Shown: positions 1-10,302 of the stretch, in pieces
Layout of the letters: each line of letters opens with the position of its first letter
Numbering within the stretch: the stretch's first letter is position 1
Source of the DNA: Pycnococcus provasolii
Taxonomy: Eukaryota; Chlorophyta; Pseudoscourfieldiophyceae; Pseudoscourfieldiales
Assembly (NCBI GenBank): GCA_049487715.1
Contig: CP150551.1
Span: forward strand, 930,001-994,000
Direction: 5' to 3'
Length of the DNA: 64,000 bases
Translations under genes and position numbers: made by a program
The notes under the pieces: generated by a model
Database searches by the model: none
Told to the model about the DNA's origin: nothing
The model's input: only the letters and a program-made list of their open reading frames with translations

Positions 1-1457
1 GCAAAGTCAGCCTGCACGACGTGCTGAACACCGCCCTTCACGTCGATGCCACGGCTCGCACTGTCGGTGCAGACGAAGATCCCACCACGCTCACCAAATG
101 CCTGAATCATTTCGAAGCGCTCTGACACGTGCGTATTCTTCGTATAGACGAATATCTCTGCATCATGCGCGTTTGCCTCCACCGCGGCGGCACGCACGCA
201 GTCGGCGACGCGTTCCGCCGCCTTGACCGTCTTCGCGAACACCATCGTCCTGCGTCCTGCTTCGAACGCGCCGTCGGACGTCAGCACGTCCTTCAGCGCA
301 GTCTCCGCCGCATCGTTGTCCGCGACGTTGATCCAACGCTGATTGACGCGCTCGCTCAGGATGTTGTGCAGTCGCGGCCCGCGTGCCCACTTGGCGTCGG
401 GATATCGTTGGCGCAGCATTCCCGCAACGCTACCCTTCCCACGGTCGGGAATCGTGGCGCCGGCGAACACGTACGTCCGTGGCCCTCGCCACTTCAGCGA
501 CTGCACGTCGTCGTCAGCGCTTACCACTTCCTGCTCCTGCTGTGCAGGACTTGAATCGTCGTCTTCTTCTTCTTCGTCGTCGTACAGCCGGTACGTGTCT
601 GTTGGCGACGACGGCGGCGGCGACGGCGACGAGGAGGAGGAGGCAGCATCCTGCTCGCGATCTTTCCCCTCCTCTCTTTCGTCCTGGCGTTTCCACTTGT
701 CGTCTATTCGCAGCCACTCAAGAAGCGTGAGGATATCTTCCTGCAGCCCACCGGAAAGTAGCACGTCCGCCTCGTCGAACACAACCACACGCATCGTGCG
801 CACGAATCGCTGTCTATTTTTCTGCTTGCCAAACCAGTCGCTCACACCAAGTAGCGTCGCGGGAGTGGTGACCATAACGTCCGGCGGCGAGGTTGGCGGA
901 GGCACGCCTGCGACGAAGCAGTCGACGTTCACTTTCGCGCCTTCGTCGCTTGCGCCAACCGCCTTGGCGAGTTCCGCTGCAACAGCCGCCACCTGCCTCG
1001 CGAGTGTAGCGTTTGGGCAAATCACGACGACGACTCCTCTTTCGTGCCACTTAGGTTTTCTTCCCGACGCTTGGTCGTCTCGTTTCTGGTTGAAGATTTG
1101 GCTGAATATGGGTGCCATGTACGCGACGGTTTTTCCGGATCCAGTTTCCGCGGCGATGACGGTGTGGCTGTTACTGAGTATGTCCGGTATTGCGCTTGCC
1201 TGTATGACGGTCGGTTTATCTGTTTCCAGCAAGACTTTGAGTCCGCACGTGACTGCTGGGTGTATGTTGAGCGACGTGAACGTCTTGGACGCGTCGTGGA
1301 AGTCCGCATGTGCTGACGACGACGAAGTAGCGTGTGCCACGCCCCCCCAACGAGTGCGCCCTAAGTCCCACCCTCCAGACGGAGTACGTGCGACGGAACG
1401 CTTGTGGTGTTTCAAGACTGGAACACGCGCTACTCCTGAGAAGGAGCGCGCCGCCAT
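1..1457 (-). CDS. RH22: DEAD-box RNA helicase, RH22-like, organellar; 3' part outside the window
   Basis: The minus-strand frame starting at the ATG at 1455-1457 stays in phase through every helicase motif I checked and runs off the left edge, giving about 485 codons without a stop. Seen: a Q-motif-like PTVIQASAIP near residue 85, the ATP-binding AETGSGKT near 104, VFDEAD at about 226-231, a motif III variant (FAGAT near 330) and motif V/VI TDSASRGIDV followed by VVQADFA near 463. The VVQADFA signature and the GAT variant resemble plant plastid RH22-type helicases, which act in organelle ribosome assembly. The first 45 residues are rich in Arg, Ser, Ala and Val with few acids, as in a transit peptide. 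Between motifs I and III there is an acidic insert (about 280-300). It is head-to-head with SF3B6. The C-terminus is not in the window; the RH22 assignment is inferred from motif style only. Confidence 0.85.
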   Translation of the reverse strand, partial: MAARSFSGVARVPVLKHHKRSVARTPSGGWDLGRTRWGGVAHATSSSSAHADFHDASKTFTSLNIHPAVTCGLKVLLETDKPTVIQASAIPDILSNSHTVIAAETGSGKTVAYMAPIFSQIFNQKRDDQASGRKPKWHERGVVVVICPNATLARQVAAVAAELAKAVGASDEGAKVNVDCFVAGVPPPTSPPDVMVTTPATLLGVSDWFGKQKNRQRFVRTMRVVVFDEADVLLSGGLQEDILTLLEWLRIDDKWKRQDEREEGKDREQDAASSSSSPSPPPSSPTDTYRLYDDEEEEDDDSSPAQQEQEVVSADDDVQSLKWRGPRTYVFAGATIPDRGKGSVAGMLRQRYPDAKWARGPRLHNILSERVNQRWINVADNDAAETALKDVLTSDGAFEAGRRTMVFAKTVKAAERVADCVRAAAVEANAHDAEIFVYTKNTHVSERFEMIQAFGERGGIFVCTDSASRGIDVKGGVQHVVQADF

Positions 1458-1574
1458 GCACCAAGAAAAACTTACATGTGGGCCCGCCATGAATACTAGC
1501 CTCCGGGGGAAAAGGGGAAAAGGGAGCGGGGGTTGTTATCCAAATGGAAATGAGGCGAGAAGAAAGGGGGGAAT

Positions 1575-1613
1575 GGTTAGGGTTGTTATGATTTCCAAAC
1601 TAGGGTTACGGGG
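1575..1613. promoter_or_regulatory. TTAGGG-type motifs in the divergent promoter of the helicase and SF3B6
   Basis: GGTTAGGGTTG (1575-1585) and CTAGGGTTACGGGG (1600-1613) lie in the 235-bp gap between two divergent starts. They belong to the telomere-like motif series found upstream of several genes in this window. In plants such telo-boxes occur in promoters of ribosome and splicing genes; that role here is inference. Confidence 0.45.
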
Positions 1614-1692
1614 AGGGCGATTTTTACCCCTGCGCCGCCGCCATAGTTTTTAATACTTGTTCTCGGAGCTCCCCTTGAATCTTTCGTCATTC

Positions 1693-1992
1693 ATGTCCGT
1701 GCCTCACAATACTAGTGGCCTGCGCCTGCCCCCCGAGGTGACGCGCATACTCTACGTGCGCAACCTCCCCTTCGACGTCTCCGCAAACGCCATGTACGAC
1801 ACCTTCGGAAAGTACGGCGCGATCAGGCAAATCAGAATGGGAACGAACGCAAAGACGAAAGGAACCGCGTACGTCGTGTACGAAGACATCTACGACGCGC
1901 GAAACGCACACGACGGACTGTCGGGATACAACCTCGCGGGACGATACGTCGTTGTCACGTACTTTCAGCAGAGAACTCCTCTTGCCGCATAG
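1693..1992 (+). CDS. SF3B6: Splicing factor 3B subunit 6 (p14)
   Basis: A 99-residue protein that is essentially one RNA-recognition motif: RNP2-like ILYVRNLP near residue 19 and RNP1-like KGTAYVVY near 57, followed by [20 protein letters not shown], the signature of the SF3b p14 subunit that contacts the branch-point adenosine in the U2 snRNP. The length fits the family (about 120 aa in animals and plants) with a short C-terminus that stops soon after YFQQ. I chose the ATG at 1693; the frame is open upstream but has no earlier ATG. Its presence fits a genome that still splices although introns are rare here. The 3' end is followed by one copy of a dispersed intergenic repeat. Confidence 0.93.
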   Translation: MSVPHNTSGLRLPPEVTRILYVRNLPFDVSANAMYDTFGKYGAIRQIRMGTNAKTKGTAYVVYEDIYDARNAHDGLSGYNLAGRYVVVTYFQQRTPLAA

Positions 1993-2076
1993 CAATTTTC
2001 TTTTCTCCGTGATGTGTTTGTTGTTCGCCCAGAACTGTAGTGTGTGTAAAATACGTGATATTATACAAAACCTCAA

Positions 2077-2325
2077 CTCCTTTTCCCACAAAATTGCATT
2101 CTCCCTTAGATGATGATGTCTAGGCAGAGTCATGAGTGCAACTCTTCAGCCATCGTGTATTTGTTGTTGCACAGCTGGTTGGCGACGGCGACGACAACCA
2201 TGACAACGTGCGCAAGTAAGTGGAGCTCTCACGCCGGACGCCAGCGAAAAGCCGCCTGATAGTGAACGACCGTTGGACGAATTAAAGTAAATTACATTCC
2301 ATGGCTGAATGAGTGATCTTAGTTA
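2077..2325. repeat. Dispersed intergenic repeat, copy A
   Basis: This gap between the SF3B6 and kinase stop codons resembles 8568-8893 in order and sequence: both begin with CTCCTTTTCCC, share a 38-base core starting GGAGCTCTCACGCC (2222-2259 against 8703-8740, three mismatches), and end with a TTGGAC..AAA/CTAAAGT..CTGAATGAG..GATCT block next to a minus-strand stop codon. Copy A lacks about 100 bases present in copy B. No open frame is shared. Confidence 0.7.
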
Positions 2326-5202
2326 TCAAGCGTCGGAGAAAATGGCATGGGCAAGACACTCTTCGCCGGACATGCGCTGCTTCGGGTCAACGCGAAGCAG
2401 GTCAGCCATGAAGCTAAGCTCAACGTCGTTGAGCAAATGTCCGTACCGCGCGTCCAGACCAATTGGCGGGCCGTCGAAGGGGAAAGACGCATTCGTGTTC
2501 GACGGGTTGCGAAGGAACAGCTCCAGCTGCTTCGTCGTGAGACGGCCGAGCATCTCCTGAACGCGACGCAGCTGATCAATGTCCGAGTCGCCGGGGAAGA
2601 GAGGCTCTCCGTCCAGGCACTCGCCCATCAGGCAGCCGACCGCCCACATGTCCACGCCAACGCCGTACGGACTGTGCACGAGAGCAGATGGGTCCCGCTC
2701 GCCTGGGAAAGGCGGGCCAAGCAGGAGCTCTGGCGCGCGGTACCACCGCGTCGCCACGTAGTCCGTCAAGATGTCATCCGTATCCGGCCACGTCGGGCTC
2801 TTGTCTGCCGCGCTCGTGTTCGGGCCGAGAGGCCGTGCGAATCCAAAGTCGCACAGCTTCATCTCCAAAACGACGCCAACGCCGTCGCCTCGGTCGAGCA
2901 GAGCAGCGGGGTTTACGTTGTCCGATGCGTTGGGAACGCGCTCCGCGACGAGTAAGTTTTCCGGCTTCACGTCTCTGTACACGATGTCGCACTCGTGGAT
3001 GTACGCCAGCGCAAGGCACAGCTGGTACATAATACGCTTCACCACCGGCTTGGGAAGCCCGCCTCGACCGTTGCGACTTTGTGCATCTTCCAGGACTTCG
3101 AGCAAGTTTTTTGGCACAAACTCCATCACGATGAACAGCTTCTCGCGCTCGTCAAACTCCTGAATGAATCGAACGATGTGAGGATGCTGCATGCGCTTCA
3201 GCAGGCTCACCTCGCGGCGAGCTGTACGGCGCACGTCCTCAGCATCCGGATCCGAATCTTCCACCTTGAACTCCTTCACCGCCACCGTCTTGTGCGCCGC
3301 CGTCGGTTTCTCGCCGCGATCCGTGCAGCGCATGACGACGCCGTACGCGCCCTCGCCAACGACGGTCTGCACGACGAAGCGGCCGTCGCGCAGCGTCCGC
3401 GCGCCAGCCTCCGTGGGCATCGGGTGAACGAGTGCAGCCTCCTCCTCTCGCATTGCCGCCTCTGCCTTCGCCGCGGCATTTCCGGCACGGCGGGCATCTG
3501 CGCGCGCATCCTCCTCCGCGCGCTTCAGCTCGCGCAAAGCCTCGCTCATCAACGACTCGGTTTCCACAACGCCGGCTGACATGGCCGCGTCGAGCGCCTC
3601 GGCGAGCGCATTCACCAACCCCGCGGGTGGGCCCGAGAAATCCATCGCGCGCATCAGCCTCTCGCGTGCCGCCTCGCGTCTCCACAGTGCCTTGAGTGCA
3701 GCTTGGGCACTCGCAAGGAGCGGGTCACCCTTCGGCGCACTGGGCGCGATCGCCTCGATCGCCGCCTCGAGCTCGCCACGCGCCTCGGCATCGAAGCGCT
3801 TCGCGTTTGCCTTGGTAATGGCATCCTGCACGCGAGCTGCGGCGAATCCTGCGTTGAGCACGAACGTCGGAGCCGCGGGCCTGTTCACCTCGGGCGCGGG
3901 AGCTGCGCCGTACGGCAGCGTGGTCACCGCCTTCTTGCCCGTGTTGCCAAATCCCTCGGGCAGGCGGCCAAGGGTGCGCGTGCCGCGCTCGCGTGTTGGC
4001 TGTGGAACCATGCCAATGTACAGGTCGCCGTTCCGATCCGACGCGAGCTGCGCGCCGCTGCGCGTTCCCTTGACAGTTCCGGCAAGGTACTGGTTGCCAA
4101 TGATCGGCTGACCGGGTGCATTAAATCGGGTGCTTCGGCTTGCAATTGGCGGTGGCGGTGCGCCGACGTAGAGCATAGGCTCACTCTGCTCTGCCGTCAC
4201 GAGGGCCTGCTGAGCCGGCCGTCGCGTGCCAGGCACGCCTCCCAGAGGTCGCGGCGCGAGGCCGTTGCTGCTAGGATGCTGCTGCTCTAGCGCTGCAAAT
4301 GCCTTGGCACGCCGTCCTTGCGTCGTCACGGGAACGCTCCGTCTCGCAGGCTCCGCGCGTGATGGTTTCTCGGCAGGAGGAAGGAGGCTGACAGCGTCGA
4401 CGGTAAAGCGCGTCTTGGCAGCCGCCGTGGTCATTTCGCCCGAAGAGCTCGTCGTCGTGAGGCCGACAACCACGGACCCCTTGAACGAACCCCCTCCACC
4501 TGCTCGCGATGCCGTTGCGTGGGCCTGCGAGTGCGGCCTTGCGGCAAATGGCACAGTGACGCCGTTTGCCTGCCTCGTCGTCGCGTCGGCGGGCGGCAGG
4601 TACGGCGTCGCTCTTGAGCGCATACTTGCACGCGACGTCGTTCCCACGAGCTCAAAGTTCACGCTGAAGCCAGCCGGCGGCTGACTTCGCGTGTTTGGCA
4701 GCCGAACGACGTACTGCTGCGCCGCGCTGGCTGCTGCAGTCTGAGGCGCCATGGCCTGTTGTCCAGAGCTGATGAAAAATCCGCCACCCACGGCGCCCGT
4801 GGCGGTGGGTGCCCGTGGCGGTACTAGGGGATTCGCGTGATTGTAAGGCGTCGTTTTCGGCCGGAGCGCGCTAGCTGTCGCGAGCGTCTTTTCGCCGTAT
4901 GGGTTGCTCGAGCGCTGCTGCATGCCCACGCGTAGCTCCTGGTACCTCGTTTCCCTGCTTGCGAGTTGCTCGTTGAGAAGAGGCAGCATGCGCGGCTGCA
5001 TGTGCTGAGGGGACTCCTTGAGTCTGACGGTGCGCCCCGCCGTTCCCTTGGTTCCTTGCACGTTGTTCATGAGTGAGGATGTTCGCAGAGCCGGTCCCTG
5101 CTGTGCCGTGTGCTGCCTCAACATGGGGTGCGGCGCCCCGAGCCAGAGCCCGTCGTACGCCTGCGCGGGCCGTCCGTGCGTGGGTGCGACGTTGACGCCC
5201 AT
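2326..5202 (-). CDS. CDKL5-like serine/threonine kinase with long N-terminal extension
   Basis: A 958-residue protein. Residues 1 to about 600 are low-complexity and Ala/Pro/Arg-rich with no domain I recognise; about 500-590 look helical and charged (possible coiled coil). The kinase domain occupies about 605-955: glycine loop GEGAYGVV near 614, VAVKEF lysine, catalytic YRDVKPEN near 742 (Tyr for the usual His), LCDFGFARPLG near 782, activation-loop YVATRWYRAPELLLG, then VDMWAVGCLMGECLDGEPLFPG and IDQLRRVQEMLG. These are CDKL-family features; CDKL5 relatives regulate flagellar length in algae. CDKL kinases usually carry their extension at the C-terminus, so the N-terminal position here is unusual. 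It is tail-to-tail with SF3B6 and head-to-head with RAB6. Confidence 0.9.
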   Translation of the reverse strand: MGVNVAPTHGRPAQAYDGLWLGAPHPMLRQHTAQQGPALRTSSLMNNVQGTKGTAGRTVRLKESPQHMQPRMLPLLNEQLASRETRYQELRVGMQQRSSNPYGEKTLATASALRPKTTPYNHANPLVPPRAPTATGAVGGGFFISSGQQAMAPQTAAASAAQQYVVRLPNTRSQPPAGFSVNFELVGTTSRASMRSRATPYLPPADATTRQANGVTVPFAARPHSQAHATASRAGGGGSFKGSVVVGLTTTSSSGEMTTAAAKTRFTVDAVSLLPPAEKPSRAEPARRSVPVTTQGRRAKAFAALEQQHPSSNGLAPRPLGGVPGTRRPAQQALVTAEQSEPMLYVGAPPPPIASRSTRFNAPGQPIIGNQYLAGTVKGTRSGAQLASDRNGDLYIGMVPQPTRERGTRTLGRLPEGFGNTGKKAVTTLPYGAAPAPEVNRPAAPTFVLNAGFAAARVQDAITKANAKRFDAEARGELEAAIEAIAPSAPKGDPLLASAQAALKALWRREAARERLMRAMDFSGPPAGLVNALAEALDAAMSAGVVETESLMSEALRELKRAEEDARADARRAGNAAAKAEAAMREEEAALVHPMPTEAGARTLRDGRFVVQTVVGEGAYGVVMRCTDRGEKPTAAHKTVAVKEFKVEDSDPDAEDVRRTARREVSLLKRMQHPHIVRFIQEFDEREKLFIVMEFVPKNLLEVLEDAQSRNGRGGLPKPVVKRIMYQLCLALAYIHECDIVYRDVKPENLLVAERVPNASDNVNPAALLDRGDGVGVVLEMKLCDFGFARPLGPNTSAADKSPTWPDTDDILTDYVATRWYRAPELLLGPPFPGERDPSALVHSPYGVGVDMWAVGCLMGECLDGEPLFPGDSDIDQLRRVQEMLGRLTTKQLELFLRNPSNTNASFPFDGPPIGLDARYGHLLNDVELSFMADLLRVDPKQRMSGEECLAHAIFSDA

Positions 5203-6717
<1,515 letters not shown>

Positions 6718-6918
6718 GCAACAGCAGCAGCACAGCCTCATCTCCTCCTCCTCCTCCTCCTCCTCCCTCTTTCCGTCCCTGGACCAGAGCCTCGCTTCTT
6801 TTTACGTATTTCTCTTTCTTCCAGGTCTTGTAGGACCACTTCAACCACTTCAGGTTATTGGAATTCCCACGCAATCCACCCGCTTGATTTCCAAGTCTTT
6901 CCCGCCTCCCTGGTCCCT

Positions 6919-6935
6919 CCCCCCCCCCCCCCCCC
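6919..6935 (+). repeat. Poly-C tract, 17 bases
   Basis: A run of 17 C about 60 bases upstream of the TTLL1 ATG, inside a C/T-rich leader. A longer run sits at 10808-10825. Length may be unstable in sequencing. Confidence 0.85.
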
Positions 6936-6996
6936 GCCACACGCCACACGCGACGCACGTGAACTCGTTTTTCCCCCAGTCGCGAAGTTTGACCTC

Positions 6997-8460
6997 ATGC
7001 CGCTGACATGGCGCAGCGACTTCGACAAGTTCGTCGTGCACGGAAACTTCGCACGGCGAGGCTGGCTGAGGTGGTCGCAGTCGGACGGCGAGGAGAACTG
7101 GAACGTGTACTGGGCGAACATCTACACCGTCAAGGCGATCTTCCACCCAGACAACGGATACCGCCTCGGCGACCACCAGGTGGTGAACCACTTCCCAAAC
7201 CACTACGAGCTCACGAGAAAGGACCTCATGGTGAAGAACATCAAGAGGTATCGAAGGGAGCTGGAGAGGGAAATCGGCGCAAAGGGTGAGACGGCGATGG
7301 CGACGACGGGCGGGTATGGGCCGTACGCAAGCCACGGCTCGCCGCTGCTCGAGCAGGTTGACTTCATACCGCTCACCTTTGTCCTGCCGAGCGACTACTC
7401 GCTTTTCGTGGAGGAGTTCAAGGCGAACTCGTCAAGGCCGTCGTCCGCGAGCGGTGGTGCAAAGAACTTGCCGAACACGTGGATTGCCAAGCCCACGTCG
7501 AGGAGCCAGGGACGCGGCATCTTCCTCATGCACAAGTTTGCGCAGCTTAAGAGGTGGGCAAGCTCGATGTACGGCGTGACGAGCGGCCGACCGACTTCCG
7601 CGAGCATGTACGGCTCCACGGCCGCGGCAAATCGCACCAGTGTGGCTGGAGAAACGAACGGCGCGACCACGGGTGAGACGTACGTCGTTTCCGCGTACAT
7701 TGACAACCCGCTGCTCGTTGGTGGCCGCAAGTTCGACCTTCGCGTGTACGTCGCTGTGCTGTCATTTCGCCCGCTCAAGGCTTACATCGCGCGCAAGGGT
7801 TTCGCGCGCTTCTGCGGCGCAAAGTACACCAACGACGTCAGCGACCTCGACAACTCGTTCGTGCACCTGACGAACAACGCGGTGCAGAAGCACGGAGAGA
7901 ACTACAACGACGAGCACGGGAACAAGTGGCCGCTCAGCGACCTCAAGCTGTGGCTTGAGGCGAGGTACGGACGCGATCGCACGAATCACCTGTTTGCGGA
8001 CATCGACGCGATGGTTGTACACTCGCTCAAGGCTTGCCAGAACGTGATGATCAACGACAAGCACTGCTTCGAGCTGTACGGATACGACATCATCGTCAGC
8101 GACACGCTCAAGCCGTGGCTGATCGAGGTGAATGCGAGTCCCAGCCTTGCGTGCTCGGATGCGAACGACCGGAAGTGCAAGCTGAGGGTGATCAACGACA
8201 CGCTCTCGGCGGTAGTGCTGCATCGTATGGCACGCGACGCGGCGTTCGCCGATGCGGTTGTCGGCGGCGGGGAGACGGAGAAGGCGCCGGCACCCGCTCC
8301 ACCGTTGTCAACCTCGTCCATGTGGGACGAAGCGTGCTCAGGCTCCGCGTGGTGGGCAGGGAAACAGAGAAAGTTGCGTACCACGTCTGGGGCGATGGAG
8401 CATGCACCGGCAACCATCGGTTGTCTTGATCTTCTCGTTGACGATACCAACAACTTGTAA
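6997..8460 (+). CDS. TTLL1: Tubulin polyglutamylase catalytic subunit TTLL1
   Basis: A 487-residue tubulin-tyrosine-ligase-like enzyme. The segment GYRLGDHQVVNHFPNHYELTRKDLMVKNIKRYRRELE near residues 52-90 is nearly diagnostic for TTLL1, the glutamate ligase of the axonemal polyglutamylase complex. Further ATP-grasp features: NTWIAKPTSRSQGRGIFL, GGRKFDLRVYV, FVHLTNNAVQKHGENYN, NDKHCFELYGYDI and WLIEVNASPSL (metal binding). Two Ala/Gly/Ser-rich insertions (about 100-115 and 190-225) are absent from animal TTLL1. It adds glutamate chains to tubulin in axonemes and basal bodies. It starts a run of three microtubule-related genes (6997-14924). The ATG at 6997 matches the family start closely. Confidence 0.95.
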   Translation: MPLTWRSDFDKFVVHGNFARRGWLRWSQSDGEENWNVYWANIYTVKAIFHPDNGYRLGDHQVVNHFPNHYELTRKDLMVKNIKRYRRELEREIGAKGETAMATTGGYGPYASHGSPLLEQVDFIPLTFVLPSDYSLFVEEFKANSSRPSSASGGAKNLPNTWIAKPTSRSQGRGIFLMHKFAQLKRWASSMYGVTSGRPTSASMYGSTAAANRTSVAGETNGATTGETYVVSAYIDNPLLVGGRKFDLRVYVAVLSFRPLKAYIARKGFARFCGAKYTNDVSDLDNSFVHLTNNAVQKHGENYNDEHGNKWPLSDLKLWLEARYGRDRTNHLFADIDAMVVHSLKACQNVMINDKHCFELYGYDIIVSDTLKPWLIEVNASPSLACSDANDRKCKLRVINDTLSAVVLHRMARDAAFADAVVGGGETEKAPAPAPPLSTSSMWDEACSGSAWWAGKQRKLRTTSGAMEHAPATIGCLDLLVDDTNNL

Positions 8461-8567
8461 CATTACAGTAAGTACTGATAAGAAAGAACTTGATGAAATT
8501 TGATGGAAGGAACCATTTCATGCGTATCAATTGACAGTACATGATTGAAGCTTCAACTCTAAGACAG

Positions 8568-8893
8568 CTCCTTTTCCCGCACGTTGCACTTCCTTTCGAT
8601 GCTTCTAGGTAGAGTAGCTAAGTGCGACTCTTGAGTCGTCGTGTTGATGCACGATCATGTTGGTGGCGATGGCGACGACAACAGCGACAACAAGTCGCAA
8701 CCGGAGCTCTCACGCCAGACGCCAGCGAAAAGCGGCCTAAGGTTGCTTCGAAATCATTTGCGCCGTGAACAAAAAACGCGCTGCTGAATGGCACCGGTGC
8801 ATGGGCTGAATGGTGAAAGTGAATGGTGTGAATTGACGACCTGTTGGACAAACTAAAGTGCAACTTCATTACTGAATGAGGGATCTCTGCTTG
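8568..8893. repeat. Dispersed intergenic repeat, copy B
   Basis: This copy lies between the TTLL1 stop and the 3' end of the next minus-strand gene, whose stop codon (8869-8871) is inside it. It aligns with copy A (2077-2325) through CTCCTTTTCCC, the 38-base core at 8703-8740 and the terminal ACTGAATGAGGGATCT block, with an extra segment of about 100 bases at roughly 8741-8830. Confidence 0.7.
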
Positions 8894-10302
8894 AGCATTC
8901 GTTCAGCATCCTTGCGTTCATAGTGTGCATTAACGTCGTCAACGGGAAGCTGAAGTGCGATGGCTAGCAGCTCGCGTGCCTCCGCGCGCCTCGCGTCGGC
9001 GTCAGGGTGCTGTGCGCCTTTTTCGCGATTCGCGCGCGCAACTAGGCACTTGGCAAGAAGCGTTCTGTGAATGAGTCTGTCTGGTGCCATCGAAACGGCG
9101 GCGCGGAAGTGATTCTCCGCCGCGGCGAGGCTTGCAGAGTCCAAGATCGGAACGCCAATCAGCTTCCCGATCGTCTTTACGGCGCCGGGTACCTGCGCCA
9201 CCTCGAGTTCCCATCTTCCGAGCACGTGGTGTGCAAAGTCGTCGTCTGGGGACAGGCGTACCGCCTTGCTTGCGTGCGTGCGTATGTCATCGATGAGACG
9301 AACCTGTCCTCGCGGCCCGAGCCAGCTCGCGAGCCTTCCCAGGTTGACGGCGTGCACAACGTGTGCTTTCGCCGCGGCGGTCATGAGCGCGCGCACGTTG
9401 GATGCCGGCGCGGATCGTAGCTGCCTTAGCAGCGCGCCTAAGACAGCCTTGCTGATGTCGCATGCGCGCTCGCATAGTGCCCTCGCTCGTGCGGGCACGG
9501 AGTAGATGTCCTCGTCGAACATGGCGTCGCTGAGAGCCTTGGACCACCTTATGCGCACTTCTGCGCATCGCGGGTGCGTGTTGACGGCGCGCTCGTAGAT
9601 GGACGCGGCATCACGCGGCTGAAGCTTTCGCTCAACCGCGAGAGCTTCGTCGATGATATTTTTGACATCCTCGGTGTCGTGCGCGTCAAATCTGTCAACG
9701 TTGTTTGTGACGGCGGCGGTGGCGGTGATGGCGGCGGTGTCTGAGCTGTTGGTCGACGCTGTGGTTCTTGACGACGAAGCAAGCGTCCATATGTCTGCGG
9801 GCGACTTCATGAGCGGCCATATGTGCATGAGGAACGTGCATATGTCCGTGAGTACGCTTCGGTAGAGAAGCCTTAGCAAGATGGCGGTTGTGTGCGTGAT
9901 GAGTGTCCACGAGGTGAACAAGGAGACTGCGTTTTGTTCAGACGTGGAGTCGACGTTGGTTTCAAAGTGCAGACCGAGCGCGAGAGCCGCCATCGAGCGA
10001 GCTGAGTGTAATGCTGATACACTGTCTTGCTGTGCCGTCGTGGTCGTTTTTCTCTTTGGACTGAGAGCTAACCTTCCCTTGGAAGGTTTGGACGTTGTTC
10101 TGAACACGTCCTCGACGTTGGCGGACTCCTCGTCGTAGTCGTAGTCTGCGGGCGTATGTTTTCGGTAGAGGTGGTGTTTTCCCATGGCTGAGTTTAAGTG
10201 TGTGCCACTTGACGACTTGGTCATGGTTTTGCTGTTCTTCTGGTGCGACGTTTTCGTCGCGGCTACCTTGGTCATCTTCAGGCAGAACTTCTCCGCAACC
10301 AT
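8869..10302 (-). CDS. RMDN-like (regulator of microtubule dynamics) TPR protein
   Basis: A 477-residue protein. The N-terminal third is Ser/Thr/Lys-rich. A hydrophobic stretch near residues 135-165 (LITHTTAILLRLLY and onwards) may be a membrane segment. The C-terminal 230 residues are helical repeats: ERAVNTHPRCAEVRIRWSKAL, DDDFAHHVLGRWELEVAQV, AAAENHFRAAVSMAPDRL, LLAKCLVARANREKGA. The sequence HHVLGRWELEVA followed by a second TPR matches the RMDN/FAM82 family, whose members bind microtubules or organelle membranes. I chose the ATG at 10302; the open frame upstream (strongly hydrophobic if translated) has only a GTG. The last codons lie within dispersed repeat copy B. The family call is moderate; the TPR-like fold is firmer. 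Confidence 0.72.
   Translation of the reverse strand: MVAEKFCLKMTKVAATKTSHQKNSKTMTKSSSGTHLNSAMGKHHLYRKHTPADYDYDEESANVEDVFRTTSKPSKGRLALSPKRKTTTTAQQDSVSALHSARSMAALALGLHFETNVDSTSEQNAVSLFTSWTLITHTTAILLRLLYRSVLTDICTFLMHIWPLMKSPADIWTLASSSRTTASTNSSDTAAITATAAVTNNVDRFDAHDTEDVKNIIDEALAVERKLQPRDAASIYERAVNTHPRCAEVRIRWSKALSDAMFDEDIYSVPARARALCERACDISKAVLGALLRQLRSAPASNVRALMTAAAKAHVVHAVNLGRLASWLGPRGQVRLIDDIRTHASKAVRLSPDDDFAHHVLGRWELEVAQVPGAVKTIGKLIGVPILDSASLAAAENHFRAAVSMAPDRLIHRTLLAKCLVARANREKGAQHPDADARRAEARELLAIALQLPVDDVNAHYERKDAERMLKQRSLIQ

Noticed and set aside
343-1653. 436-codon plus-strand open frame
   Set aside because: It lies opposite the DEAD-box helicase, has Ser/Thr-rich shadow composition and no motif; the minus strand carries ordered helicase motifs in one frame.
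2100-2130. C/D snoRNA in the intergenic repeat (GATGATG box)
   Set aside because: The box is not kept in copy B and no matching D box or terminal stem is visible.
8461-8567. tRNA or other small RNA after TTLL1
   Set aside because: No A-box/B-box pair or cloverleaf could be traced.
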